From positions 1,922,001 to 1,986,000 of the forward strand of contig OX388322.1 of NCBI GenBank assembly GCA_947579605.1: a stretch of DNA of 64,000 nucleotides, given 5' to 3'. The notes under the pieces are model-generated. The model worked only from the letters and a program-made list of their open reading frames with translations. It searched no databases and was not told where the DNA came from. The translations under genes and the position numbers were made by a program. Shown in pieces: positions 42,237 to 54,649 of this stretch. This DNA comes from Athripsodes cinereus (lineage: Eukaryota; Arthropoda; Insecta; Trichoptera; Leptoceridae). Position 1 is the first letter of the stretch. Each line of letters begins with the position of its first letter.

Positions 42237-43109
42237 ATTTCTTGACTATTCACTGTGTCGGTGTTTAGGTAGTAGAATCAATGAGTAGAATTCCATATCG
42301 AAAAATAAAACAGGTGTTTTATTCTACACAATTTGCAAAACACCTTATTGAAAATAATCACACAATAAATAATAATAACAACCCTATCCCACTACACTTT
42401 CAAAAGAAAAGCTATAGACTGAACTTACTGGAACAATTAGAAATAAATAAAAATGAAAATGGAAACCTTATTAATGAACAAACACACCTATATAGGACTC
42501 CATTATTAGATATTTAAAAAAAATAAAAACACACTTGATTCTGCCGCAATTTTCTTTGTTACAGATCTAACAAATGAAGAAATATCCCCGTGACTAGAAG
42601 AAAGATCACAACACAGCAACCTGTTTTCATTTGCAAATTAATATTAATAATTAATAAATAGCTTAAATTGTATTATAAATAAAACTTGCATTATATAAAT
42701 TCAGTTCAAAAACAAACCCTCTTCCTACCTTTTTACAATATCATTCTGATCATATACTTCCCCTTTCACAAATTCACCTTATAAGAATGTAACAATGAAT
42801 AGATAGTTTTAACCAGATTAATATAATACACTATGCTTGTCCTTGTCACACAAATACATATACATATATTGTTCTCCCTTTCGCATTGTAATTAGTAATT
42901 TCTTAGAATTAGTTACTGATACAGTCATACTACATTATAATATTATACTATACTCTCTTACCATTGTTATTGTAAATATTTTTATATATTTGAATATTGT
43001 TGTATTTTTAAAATCAGATTGACAATGTCCTCATAAGACGAAAGACGACTCTCTCACAAAATAAATCTTTAGTAGAATACACCTGTTTTATTTTTCGATT
43101 TCTTGACTA
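42237..43109 (+). mobile_element. Penelope-like element fragment with 12-bp target duplication
   Basis: The plus frame at 42281-42517 contains FAKHLIENNHTI and KKSYRLNLLEQLEI...NEQTHLYRTPLLDI, which matches the C-terminal GIY-YIG region of Penelope-like retroelements. ATTTCTTGACTA flanks both ends exactly (42237-42248 and 43098-43109). The right end (TAGAATACACCTGTTTTATT, TTTCG at 43073-43097) is repeated in inverse at 42299-42326, as in the partly inverted terminal repeats of Penelope copies. It is 5' truncated; no RT core is present. Confidence 0.8.
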
Positions 43110-43819
43110 CTTGACTTCTATAATGTTAATGTACCTACATAAAAAGAGGCATGATCCTAGAACATTGAAACTGAAAAAACAGCACATTTCATTATAGGTA
43201 CCTATCTAGTTGAACTCATGAAGTGTTTATGACGCTATGTCAGTTTTATTTATAATTAATTTACTCGAAGATGGAGTCAGATTTTAGCTATGCTATATAT
43301 TTAGTAAATATTTCCAATAAACGTCTTTTGTATTACTGGTTATTTAAAATCTCCCGGTCCGTTTTTTCACCTCCCGTGTAGAATCGATATAAAAAAAACA
43401 AAACACATAATTCATTAAACAATCACCAAATTAATAATAAATATAATTTAATAATTACTAGGTATGATATTTATAAATAATATAACATTTACAGATAACT
43501 TACAACTCTTACACCTCGCTTCAAACAGTGCGTGTGAAGAACCGAGGCGTGTGGTAATGGAATAGTGAAATGAACAATCAATGTTGTAAATTCAAATTTT
43601 GACAGATACACCTTCAGTTTGATGATGAGATATGTCACCAGCCCTGAATGTTTTATTTTTTTCAGGGAGGTTACTTTCTACTCCGCCTTAGTCAATAATT
43701 ATGAGAGATGCTGTAATGGTATTGTAGATAGATAGACAATAAGAACGCCTATAACATTTTCGGATGATGATGCTTGTACAGAAATATCAGTCGAATTTAG
43801 ACAATTTAAACAGCAAAAT

Positions 43820-44693
43820 CCATGGGCGGACCCAGGAGGGAACCACGTGGCAGCTGCCCTTCCCCTAGGATTTCGAAATTAGTAGGAATTAGGCAAAAGT
43901 ATTATTTGAGTATGGAAATTAGCGGATTGTCGAAGTGGGAATTCAGCCCACCCCTCCGCCCCTATTTGATGTGACCCTAAGATTGTTGAAGACAAATGAT
44001 TGAATGTGAAACATTTAAAATTCCTTTACTACGCCTACCTAGAAAAAGATCCCCTCATATAGACCATTAAAGGTCACGTGGTCTTGTCTATGGATTTGCT
44101 TTTGCTTGGGGGGCAAACAGTCAGATTGCGCAAATCATCCTTGTAGGATGTTATACCATAAGAGAAAAAAAAGAATGTCAGACGACAAAATAATAACAAA
44201 ATCGACACTGACAGTTTTTTTTTTATTATTAGGTATTCTTTAGGCGTTCCACCTAATATTACACCGTAATCGTCTGTTGTGTTGGGATGCCTGATGCCCC
44301 TCAATGATTTTTCTGTGACGTCATCCTTTAATGGTCTATTATTTAACCAAATTGTAAAAAATGAAATATTAAAACGCTCAAATCAATAAGGGTTGCACCC
44401 TCCCTCACCCATATATGCCACAGGAATGTCAGTTCCTATGCCATCCATACTGTTCATTAAAATTCTTTCTAAGGAAAGGTTCAAGGTTAGTCTGAAGGGC
44501 TTCCCTTGACAAAATCCCTCTTGAAATCAAATGCAACCGTAAATGTCCACCAACTCTTAACAGCAGACTAAAGATGTGTTCTAAAATATCGATATATAAA
44601 AAAAAAAACAAGAAGATTGTGAAATATTTCGAATTTCCATACCAATTTTCTAAGCTGCTCCCCACCCCTAGAGAAAATGCTGGGTACGCGCAT
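43820..44693. mobile_element. Decayed hAT-like element hosting a MITE
   Basis: Starts CATGGGCGGACCCAGGAG and ends CCCCTAGAGAAAATGCTGGG, TACGCGCATG, resembling the ends and internal words of 41010-41693. Flanking 8-mers do not match, so the boundaries are uncertain. The TA-MITE at 44060-44338 lies inside it. Confidence 0.45.
44060..44338. mobile_element. TA-flanked MITE, copy 1
   Basis: TAGACCATTAAAGG at the left end and CCTTTAATGGTCTA at the right, bounded by TA as for Tc1/mariner-type targets. It contains TCACGTGGTCTTGTCTATGG and GTGACGTCATCC. Copy 2, in opposite orientation, is at 53166-53409 and lacks about 36 bp present here. Confidence 0.85.
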
Positions 44694-44944
44694 GCTCTTT
44701 GGTCAAAACATTATAGTCCTAAGTAGGTACCTACAGAATATGCCTAGATACCAAAATTTCTTTTCGGACATTGATAGTCTCTTATTTTCTTTATAAATAA
44801 ATAATATGTATAGATGGAAAGGTACAAATTATTATTAATCAATAGACATTGATATCGTGTTAACAAATTTGCCTATAATTCATATTAACACATGACGTAT
44901 AATATTATGTTTTTTATTCACTCACTATAGACAAGGCAATAGTG

Positions 44945-45070
44945 AGTGAGACCCATCTGTATCTATACCATCACGACATCTTCTACAAGTAACGGGGTTG
45001 CCAGTAGACTAATTACTACATCTACATAGTAAACATGCTTGCATGTTCGTCATCTTTGTGTTATAAAAAA
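44945..45070 (-). mobile_element. SINE (family 1), 3' part
   Basis: TATACCATCACGACATCTTC, TACAAGTAACGGGGTTGCCA and GTAAACATGCTTGCATG in the reverse order of family 1. Confidence 0.6.
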
Positions 45071-45164
45071 TACAATATTCATAATAGCTAACATTTCATT
45101 AAGTGTTACAATAGGTATACGTAATGCTTAAGGAGTGCCTTTTATAATGGGTACACTCGAAAAC

Positions 45165-45700
45165 TTATCTATCTTTACCCTCACGCCATGTCCCAGGTGG
45201 GGTAAGCAGAGAGAACGGAAAGCCATGTTGATCTATCCTTACATACCTACTTCTTTCGCTTCCTCTACATTCATCCAATTACTCATACATGCATGCCGAT
45301 TTCTCTTACTTAACACACAGTTCTCCTTGTGATTGTAATCCATATGATCAAACAACGTAGTTTTTGGACAGACGCGCTTTCTTAAATCCCCTTTTTCAGA
45401 TAAATACACCCTCATCGTTATACTTTCATCGCGCATTCGCTCCACATGTCCAAACCATCGTAATTTATTTACATACGTATTCTATCCACAACATTCCTCT
45501 CGCATCTGTTCATTCTTCTGATATCCTTATTCTTCACTTATCACTCAATGTATTACCAACCATTCTTCTGAGCGATCGCTATTCCGCAACATTTATTCCA
45601 CTTTCGTTCTTCTTCAACCACGTCCAAGTTTCACTTGCATACATAAATGTCGGTACCAAAATGTAATTGTGCCCCAGCATTTTTGCCATATTCAACACAT
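45165..45700 (-). mobile_element. RTE-like LINE 3' fragment
   Basis: The reverse strand carries the family 3' end (ACCCCACCTGGGACATGGCG, TGAGGGTA), the MERMRDESITMRVYLSEKGD and KRNRHACMSNWMNVEEAKEV segments, and further upstream ACTTGGACGTGGTTGAAGAA. It is broken by frameshifts. Confidence 0.8.
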
Positions 45701-47400
45701 TATTATTGCTAACAATAGAACGAAGTGCACTGTTCACTCCACTTTTCTTCTTTCGATGTCCTTATTAGAACTCTTAGAACTAGAAAGGCTGGAAGGAAAC
45801 AGGGAAGAGTGGAAAAGAAAACCAGGCGTGTTGTAAACTTATCCAACGGATTGTGTTTCAAAAAATAATTGAAGTATGGGAGACAACGTTGCTTATATTT
45901 TGAATATTCTAAATTCCAATGATTTAAATTTTGAAATTCGATAAGTGTTCTTTAGTCATAGATAGATCTATGTATCCGATAAGCTATGTTACAATGTTGC
46001 CAGCTCAGATAATTATTTTAACCGACCAATAGACAATAAAATTTCTTAAAAACGGTGTTACGATAATTACTAGATAGATACATGGTGTTTGATGATATTA
46101 ATGATAATAGGCAATAAGTAATTGTTTTTATATTATGTATTAGTATGTTTACGAGTTGTGTTGTATAGTGATAGTTTCCCTTGCTGCCGTGCCTCTCTGT
46201 CTACCCATGTTTCTCACCTCTCCTTATCAATTATGCATCAAGTTGTAAATCATGTTCACAGTTTAGCGGAGCAACGACTGCCCGCGGGTTGTCTTCCAGT
46301 GGCGTAGTCACATTGGTAAATAAATAAAACTTTTTTTATATATATTTTTTTCTGATATATTTAACATTTTCAATGAGTTATACCACCCATTATGAATGTC
46401 TTTTTTGTGATATAGAAAAGCCCAATTGTTGGAAATGGTGTGATAGCATAATATATTATACAGATTTAGGTTTGATTTGATTCAGTTTTGGTTCACATAC
46501 TTAATTTCATCGTTTATTGATAATGGTTTATGTATATACTTCGACTCAAAATTAATTTTAAATACAACACTTATTTTGTACCTACTTCCACTGCGAGACT
46601 TTATTGGCCGCTAACCGGCTTTCAAGGGATTCCGTTCTCATCATCAGGCTAGCGCAAAGTTATTGCCAAATAATTTAACATGAACTTCCATCAAGAGCCG
46701 TCGGTCGAAAATATCAACTTTATACTTCGACTCATTGTTTCCTCCTTTACTATTATGGCTATAATTAATCGCTAAGGCGCGATCTATTCCAACTAACCCA
46801 AAATATATTATTATTTTAGCTAGCTAACTCAACTATATTATGCTATCATAGCATCCCACTGTTTGGTTGAAAAGAATAATACTTTTATTATCTTTATGAA
46901 TACACAAAGTCTGTAATAATTAAATATTTGTTTATTTACACATTTACACACAAGCGAGATCCGCCACTGAACTTTGAGGTGTGTTCAATAAACAATATTA
47001 AAAGATATATTTACGAGCGGGCGTGTTTGGACGGACCCAGCGTTGTTTTAACACTTTTAAATATTATTTTAATAATATCTACAAACTATGTATTATTATA
47101 CTTATTCATATTATTATTATTATTATAATATTGAAATACCACCTTTACTTTACCTCACAGCCAAAGACTGCTATATATAATATTATTAATATATGTTATC
47201 AAACTAAACTAACTATTATATTTTTCACAAATTTATATCCTTACATTTGCACTAAACCAACTGCACAGGAGCCATAGATATTATAACATAATTATAACAA
47301 AATATGCGTAGACAATTACACACAGATCGAGCTAGTCTAAAAGTAAGCTATGGCTATGAATTTTGTATTATGGGTACTTACGCAACGATACATATAATTA
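45700..47400. other. Repeat-rich stretch without genes
   Basis: A hAT-type end (CCAGTGGCGTAGTCAC) at about 46298 and a reversed LINE 3' piece near 46760-46800. Also a TTCCGCTCTCAT-core family copy at 46570-46720, listed separately. The rest is AT-rich. No supported gene. Confidence 0.4.
46570..46720 (-). repeat. TTCCGCTCTCAT-core repeat family copy
   Basis: GCCGCTAACCGGCTTTCAAG, GGATTCCGTTCTCATCATCA, GG, then AACTTCCATCAAGAGCCGTC, GGTCGA. The last block is the reverse complement of the start of the 57290 copy, so the unit itself has inverted or rearranged parts. Confidence 0.5.
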
Positions 47401-47545
47401 TATAAAATGCACTAAAAACATATACATGTAACACCCAGGACAATTTGAAAAAGAATATTTTTCATTTTGCCCTGGTCGGGAATCGAGCCCGGGACCTCGT
47501 GACTCAAAGGCAAGACCCACCTCCGCGCCACTCTGGCCGCCCTTT
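47400..47545 (-). mobile_element. tRNA-derived SINE (family 2)
   Basis: The reverse strand has an A-box-like TGGCGCGGAGG, TTTGAGTCACGAGGTCCC, a B-box-like GGCTCGATTCCC, GACCAGGGCAAAATG and TCCTGGGTGTTACATGTATA. The diverged relative is at 18400. Confidence 0.75.
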
Positions 47546-48659
47546 TCAGAAGCTATTTTTAGATTAATTAAAAACACAGTGACTTCCAATTCCATAAACC
47601 AATAACTCGATGTTGTAATATTCCAAGATATTATCTCAGATTAAAGTTTTGAAGGAGTTAAACTAAACTTAGTAGATGTATATTAATTTACAACTTTAAC
47701 ATTTGTTAAAATATTTTTAAACCGTATAACTTTTATCAGACGAATAATAATAAAAGCTTAGATAGCATTCGTGAAAACTTGTATTCTTTGTACTTGCTTT
47801 CTGTAAGGATATTTATCACAATCCCAGATTCCAAAAATAAATGTTGTCTACCCCTGCAACTTGGGAGGCACCTAACTAGAACCGTGTGTAATTTATGTGA
47901 GGCTATCATTTACGCTGTAATCATAACTAAAAGTGTGGACCCCACGGCGCAATGCAGCCAGGCAAACACATACACACACACACCACATAGAATACACACA
48001 GACCCAACTCAAGCAAGATCCCATCACATACAAATATACCTACACACCATGCAGCACATGACCAGCTAAAGACTTGTGAACGTTGAACAGGAGGGGATCA
48101 GCCTAATCCTAAAATTTGACAACTTTCTCTCTCTCGTAAATGTTCATCATAATCTCCTGACAAATTTTATCCTCTCCTCAATACTGCGCATTGCTTTACA
48201 TACATATAGTGAACTACAATCTATTGGATTGGTTTGCAACGAGCTTATAGATTTTCTTCTTCTTTCCTCTCTATTTCCTGCTTGTTTCCTTTATTCTGCG
48301 TTCATGTCCTTCCTCACTTGATTCATACACGTGATGTCTCTTGGTCGGCCTCTACCATTTCTACCTTCTATCTTGCCCTCCGCGATGGTGATGAGCAGAC
48401 CTGATAGGCAAAAATGAGAAATGTAGGAGAAGGATCTTGAACGTTTGGGGAGAAAGGGGGGCAACTTGACTTAAAAAGAATAGGACACGAGGAAGTAAAT
48501 AAATAAATAGTACATCCATTCTATCACAGGATCTCCCACAAGTGGGTAGCCAACGGAACAACTTCCGGTTAAAAGAATGGTGCAAGTCATAGAGTAATTA
48601 GTTGCTACTACCACTATTTTCGTAGATTTTCGAGTGTTCTATAAACGGCAGGTGTTCGA

Positions 48660-48880
48660 AGAAATAAAGACATTTTATTTTGTGAATGTGGAGATGTGCA
48701 AACGGTGAGATACATAGTACAAGAGTGCCATCTCAAAAAACTCAGCGGGGACCTGCAGGACATCCATGAAGCAGGACCGGAGGCGGTGAACTGGCTGTCA
48801 GCACTGGAGCCAAGACTGCAGAAGATACAGCGCAGCCCACGTCCTGTAGGATTTGATTTAAATTATCTTGCCATTTGATC
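48660..48880 (+). mobile_element. Non-LTR retrotransposon C-terminal fragment
   Basis: The plus frame reads FCECGDVQTVRYIVQECHLK, LQDIHEAGPEAVNWLSALEP and ends NYLAI before a stop. CxCG, QT, V-EC and the WL motif match the fragment at 8431-8820. A family 1 SINE piece (48520-48655) precedes it. Confidence 0.7.
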
Positions 48881-49220
48881 TTCCGACGTTCACGTCTCCG
48901 ATCACCATTCCTCTCAGCCAAATATATCTCCTTAGTCATTCTGTCCTCATTCATTCTGTTACGCACACGATCTCTCAGACTTTTACCACACATCCTTCTC
49001 AAAGATCTCATTTCTACTGCATTTATGCCACTTTCAACCTACTTTAACCATGTCTACGTCTCACTTGCATACATAAGTGTTGGCACTGAGATAGTAGAGT
49101 GCACCAACCTTTTAGCTGAGGTAGATATGTTTCTATTTGCAATTATTGGTCGGATTGCACCATTTACCTTGTTGCCAGCAACTTTTCTCTTTTCAATATC
49201 GCTTTCACACTTCCCATCTC
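48880..49220 (-). mobile_element. RTE-like LINE fragment, decayed
   Basis: The reverse strand gives MRSLRRMCGKSLRDRVRN, MNEDRMTKEIYLAERNGDRR and upstream TACGTCCAAGT-like sequence (GTAGACATGGTTAAAGTAGG). The central part is deleted. Confidence 0.7.
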
Positions 49221-49249
49221 TCGTGAACAAGCTCTTATATATAGGTATC

Positions 49250-50520
49250 TAATATGTTTTTGTAATACATGACAACCTTATGGGTTAGTGAAATGTATAT
49301 TTTTTGTCATTGGCTATAAGTGATTATTACTGAAGATGGACGTATGTCCGAAAAGCTTTTAATAATAACTGTCCGCCTCGACACAGGCTTAAGCCTAGTG
49401 AGGTGGCAAAATGGAATTAGTTGCAGTTGCAGTGGATGTGGATGTTTGAGTTGTATTTGATTTTATAGTATGCTTATTTGAGGAAATAAACGAATTGGAT
49501 TGAATTGAATAATATAGCAATCAAGTTAAAGTTAACAGTGTTTTTGTTTTATATATTTAATTATTTTTAAAATAAAAAAAAAACGAAATGTATCAATTAA
49601 TTTGTATGCACTTTTGAATTGGGCAATGCATTGTTTCTTGTGATCCAATAAATACAATTAATAATTGTTTGTATTTATTTGTATGTGTTGTATGAAGTGT
49701 GTAACTGGTCATGAATAAATAAAATATAGTCTGTCTGCAAAATAAATAAAACTAAATTGCTCCGGATCTGAACGTTGTGTACTTTTATAATAATATGAAA
49801 GTGTAATATTCCCGAAGATGAAACTCTTCAAGTTGAAGAGTTCAGAAAGACCCTGCAGGCATCTCCAGTATTCCTTTCTGTTCAGCACCATCAGTATTTA
49901 TTTGCAGATATTATTATACTTTAATATTTAATAAGATTTGTATTTATACTGTTGCACTCTATGTGTAAAATAACCTCTTCACTATACACTTTACGGTAGA
50001 CTTTAGATATAAAACCTTCTTCTACTTTAATACATAATATGTATTATTATATATATTATATTATTAGCTTTAGTCCCCAGGAATACCTAAAATACAAACT
50101 CAAGTCTTATCCACTGTCCAATTTCATAATTCAACAAGTAGGAATGTTTTATATTCGAGAAATCGTCATTTTTGTAATTTTGATACATTTATATAATTTA
50201 TGTAAAGCTCTACACGACTTTAAACTATTTACAAACAGCGCGTCTTGCGATATTTAATACTATCTTAGATATATGCGTAGGTTTATTAATAGTCTGTTGT
50301 GAATGCTCGCATTTTTATATTTTAACTTTATATAGGTACTCTTTTATCATGTTATTTTTTATCTCTGTTTCATATGTCCTACGCATTCTACTTTATCTAA
50401 AACCACTTCATTCTAAAACATGTTTTTCAAAAATTGTGTTAGGTTTACTAAAAAGGATTGCCTCAAGGCAATAAGTACGCCTTTAACCAAACTTGTTTTT
50501 CCAATAAAGTATTTATTATT
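49250..50520. other. AT-rich stretch without genes
   Basis: No recognisable gene. A TTTGGTTAAAGGCGTACTTA-like repeat piece ends it at about 50500. The segment 50085-50210 resembles 53965-54060 (CATTCGAGAAATCGTCATTT). Confidence 0.4.
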
Positions 50521-50524
50521 AAAG

Positions 50525-50760
50525 TCTCGAAGCTGAAGTAGCAATGGGCTAGTCACATATTTAGAAGAAAAGTCGGCGGATGAACGCTGAAGATCCTAAA
50601 ATGGAGACCACCGTGGGAGTATAAGAGAAGCACAGGAAGACCCAAAAACAGATGTGCGGATGAATTTGTCCAAGTGGTGGGAAAGAAATGGGTTCGTGTT
50701 ACTCGAAATAGAAGAAAATGAAATAGTTTTGTACCCAGCAATGGGGAGATGAGGGCTAAC
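50525..50760 (+). mobile_element. RTE/BovB-type LINE C-terminal fragment
   Basis: The plus frame reads KILKWRPPWEYKRSTGRPKN, RCADEFVQVVGKKWVRVTRN, RRK and stops. The W-P...GRP-RW-D...G-W---A-(N/D)R order is characteristic of RTE-type C-termini. It is a different family from the 2981 copies. Confidence 0.7.
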
Positions 50761-50769
50761 AGTACATAA

Positions 50770-53080
50770 ATAAGTTTTATGTTTCATTTCTCTCAGGAGA
50801 TAATCATGAATTGATAATAATTCGATACAATGAAATAATGAAAATTACTAGGCTGTTATAGAACATGGGGAATGATAAATAAATAATGTTGGTAGTTATG
50901 TATTCTGAGATATACATGGTATAACGCACCCCAGGGAGGTAGTGTGAACTGTGGAGATAATACAGGACATGTTGTAACACCTCAATGGAGGGATCACATC
51001 GACACGCAATTAATATTTGACATTATTTTTGTAAAATGACTCAGAACCTTTACGGTCGTATTATTATCGAAATGTAATTAAGCGACACTCAATTACATTA
51101 AAAATATGGAATATATTATACATAATATGACGTAATGCAGTGAGCAGATTTATTCGAAAGTAAGTGCTTTCCGTTGAGGATCCCCTGCAGCTTTTGTTTT
51201 CAATTTTATTTTATTTACTTATGTTTTTGTTTATCATGGCTTGCTGTAATATGTAAATTATTCTTGTTTCAAGTAGGTATGTTGTGTATTGTTTTACTGT
51301 GAAGGCTGTTTATTCTGTTAACAAATAAATATATTTCTTAAAGAGTGATTTTGTGTTGCCAGATATATCCTGATCTATCTATCAGATCTACTAGCTCCAC
51401 TGAGTAAAAATAAACAAATTACAACCTTTAGAAGCAAATTGAAAAATGAGACAATCACCACTCCTGAGACACTATAAGTAGGTACTGTGAAATGGTGACG
51501 AAATCAAGTTTTTTTTATTATTTTTATTTGTTTATTTATTTTTACAATATTAAAGAATAAAACAGTCATAACATAACATGTTAACAATTAATACACTCAA
51601 CATGTGGACCAGCAAGGATTCCACTCTTACCAGAAATGTCTTAGTCTTGAGAAAAAAAGCAAATGTTAAAAAATAAAAAATCCTAAAATACCTACTAGAA
51701 ATCAAAATAAAATCACCAATCAAGTATGAGTTACAGAGCCCAGTAAAACACACAACCAACATCCAATGTCCCAAGGATGCTATGATCGAGAGAGCCATGC
51801 ATTTATCCTATCCATCCCCTGCTCAAATGGAAGTGATCGTATATTGCCAAACAGTGAGAGACCAAGATTAGTCCACGGGTTATTCATCATAATAATTATT
51901 ATTATATCCACAAAGGCTGGAAGGTGATTTAGCGGGTATATCTCTCAAATATTTTGGAATAAATTACATAATTGTGATGGGTTGAAGCTTATTTGATATA
52001 AAAGACAATAAATTAAATGGTCAAGATATATTTCGTAATTGAAACATCGTAAACAAAAGGTTTTTATTTGATTTGTAATTTTTTTATTACGTTTATCCAA
52101 TTTTAATAAAAGCACAATTTCATTACATGTGACACCTCCTTTTACAGCTAATGAAATGTTTTGTGTTTAACAAATTGTGTGTCTTTAAAGAGGAGATATA
52201 TTACACACTACATAACTTATTATTATTTTTGTTTTCCACCAGCTAACCATACCTACACATAAACTGTATGTTGTATTATACATGCCGCCGTCATTTCGTA
52301 AAATCCGTCCGTTTGTAAAATAACAAAAACATTTACATTATTCACGCATTTTATAGGTACAAATTGTATAGGTACATTAGTTCATTATAGTTACTAACTA
52401 CAATGTATAACAGCACAAATTTTGTTTTTGTTTGTTTACTTACTAATTAAATTCTCTTATTTGAGTCTATGTGCCTGGATTCTACCTTATCAATCTTTCC
52501 TTCATATCTGTATTACTTATCGAAATCCTTAATAGTAGGCATCCTAAAACATCAATAGTGAATTTATTTTTTTCAAAGCTTTAGCCTATATATTAATATT
52601 AGTTTTTTGTGTGATAATAGGAATTATTTCTGCACACTTACACGCCATCACTACTATCTCTGACACGACTTTCTCCCGCGCAATCCTATATTGTACCTGT
52701 CATGTTTTGGTTTGATGCGCAGCGCCATGTAATGGTGAAAAATTGAACTAATAACTGACAGTTTGACTAATCATTTTGTAAAATAGTTCAGCAAATTGTA
52801 AAATGCAAGAGAAACGCGCTTTTGCCATTTGGACGGATTCTTCAAAATGACTACGACATATTTGATGCAGCCTTTGTAGAGATTTATTATTAAACGACCC
52901 ACGACGTGTGGTGTCGGTCCCTAATTTATAAACATACCTAACAATTTTTATTTATTTATTTATCAAATACCAAAAACCAAACAAACATATTATAATCTGC
53001 ATAAAAACAATATGATATTTAATTTATTCATTCATACCTTGCCATTTCCCACAAGCGGGGTAGCCAGTGGATTAATTAAT
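50770..53080. other. AT-rich stretch without genes
   Basis: Contains a poly-T/ATTT run at 51508-51545 that may be the 3' tail of a minus-strand retroelement, with unrecognised sequence beyond it to 51900. A SINE family 1 piece is at 53025-53075. No supported gene. Confidence 0.4.
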
Positions 53081-53165
53081 TTATTTATTTATTTTATTCT
53101 TCACTGTACATTGGTCACAATATTTCCAATCAATACAAAATATCGTAAAAATATCAGTTACACAA

Positions 53166-53409
53166 TAGACCATTAAAGGATGACGTCACAGAAAAATCAT
53201 TGAGGGGCATCAATTTAGGTGGAACGCCTAAAGAATACCTAATAATCAAAAAAACTGTCAGTGTCGATTTTGTTATTATTTTATCGTCTGACTTTCTTTT
53301 TTTTCTCTTATGGCTTAACATCCTACAAGGATGATTTGCGCAATCTGACTGTTTGCCCCCCAAGCAAAAGCAAATCCATAGACAAGACCACGTGACCTTT
53401 AATGGTCTA
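53166..53409. mobile_element. TA-flanked MITE, copy 2
   Basis: TAGACCATTAAAGG and CCTTTAATGGTCTA ends. The interior is the reverse complement of 44060-44338 with high identity and a deletion of about 36 bp. Confidence 0.85.
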
Positions 53410-53412
53410 TTC

Positions 53413-53617
53413 CAGGGCTTCTTAAACTGTGGGTTATGGAACTGGCCAGTGGGTCTCGCGACCCCTCTATTTATTCGGAGTCTATTTATTGTGTTTTATT
53501 ACGACCGATATCCCTACATCTACGGTTAATATATATTTCATTATATGGAGGAGGGGGTCGTTTAAAATTTCCTAAGCTTGAAGGGGGTCGCTATATAAAA
53601 AAGTTTAAGAAACCCTG
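53413..53617. mobile_element. Short hAT MITE with 8-bp target duplication
   Basis: CAGGGCTTCTTAAACT and AGTTTAAGAAACCCTG are inverted ends. GTCTATTC is repeated outside both (53405-53412 and 53618-53625). The left duplication overlaps the last bases of the TA MITE, so this element landed at the very end of that one. 205 bp, non-coding. Confidence 0.88.
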
Positions 53618-54189
53618 GTCTATTCAATGTACAGAGGGCGAATTTATCGCTTGAATGCGATGTCTTCCAACTAACCCGGTTATAAAATAAAAGAAACATA
53701 CAAAGGTAGGTATATATCAACAGAAATTTAGTTTAGAGCTTAGGAACCTAAGTGTTGTTTTGTTGTACTACTTAACTATTATATATACATAACTTCCTAT
53801 CACTAACACTATCACTATGTATTGTGTCTATCTATCTATCTATCATATAAATTACACTATAAACACTACCTTAAGGTTATATTTAACACATTTATATTAT
53901 CACATATCACGCATCTAACTAGATACACTCACACCTCACCAAAACGAATTATCGATCAACGTTATTTTAACGACTGGCCAGTTCCATAACCAAACAAGTC
54001 AAAATATCATACATTCGAGAAATCGTCATTTTTGTCATTTTGCTATATTTTTATATCAGTTAATTGAAATGATAATAAAATTTAAAATAAATAAAATACA
54101 ACAATTCCACAACAAATATTCCAAATAAAACAATTAAAACCGTTCAAAATCAATTTAAAAAATAACATTGAAGACTCCCTCCCATACCC

Positions 54190-54640
54190 GGATATCTCAG
54201 AAGTCGGGGGACTTCTATTTATCCGCTCTTCTAAGCAAAACTTTTGTCCTCACGGGCGGGCCCTATTGGGCAGCCTGAAGGGCTGGCCGGCCAATACCGC
54301 CTCGTGGGAATCTTTTATGCTACATTTACGTCTTCGATGCCCCTCTCAGGAGGATAAAATGCAATCATAACCGAATCAAACACAATGAACAACAACAAAT
54401 AAACAAAGCTCAACAACAAAAAACCAAAAAATTATTTGTTGTGTTTCGTCCTGTCTCCCTTGGGGGAGAGTAGATATGGGAGGGATGTTCCTGTTGGGAG
54501 GGAAATGTCTTTTCATTGCGCTGGTAACGGCGACTCTCGAGTCTCACCTTCTGAAAGCCCAATAACAAATCTCTGGACACCTTATTTCGGCCTCTGGTCC
54601 AAATTAGATACTGTATTGTTATAATCATTGATAATTATTG
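54190..54640. other. GC-rich island of unknown nature
   Basis: Clearly richer in G+C than its surroundings (CACGGGCGGGCCCTATTGGG, GGGCTGGCCGGCCAATACCG, CCTTGGGGGAGAGTAGATAT). Short overlapping frames occur on both strands, but none shows a family I know. It could be an old retroelement 3' region or a gene remnant. Confidence 0.35.
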
Positions 54641-54649
54641 TGCTTGCTT

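Noticed and set aside
47400..47545. Possible tRNA gene on the minus strand
   Set aside because: Same reason: tRNA-derived SINE with a long unrelated body and a second copy at 18400.
47960..48060. Coding region rich in Thr/His near 48 kb
   Set aside because: It is a degenerate CA-rich simple repeat.
51550..51798. Minus-strand frame of 82 hydrophobic codons
   Set aside because: No family recognised; it begins beside an AT-rich tail and is probably chance or old repeat.
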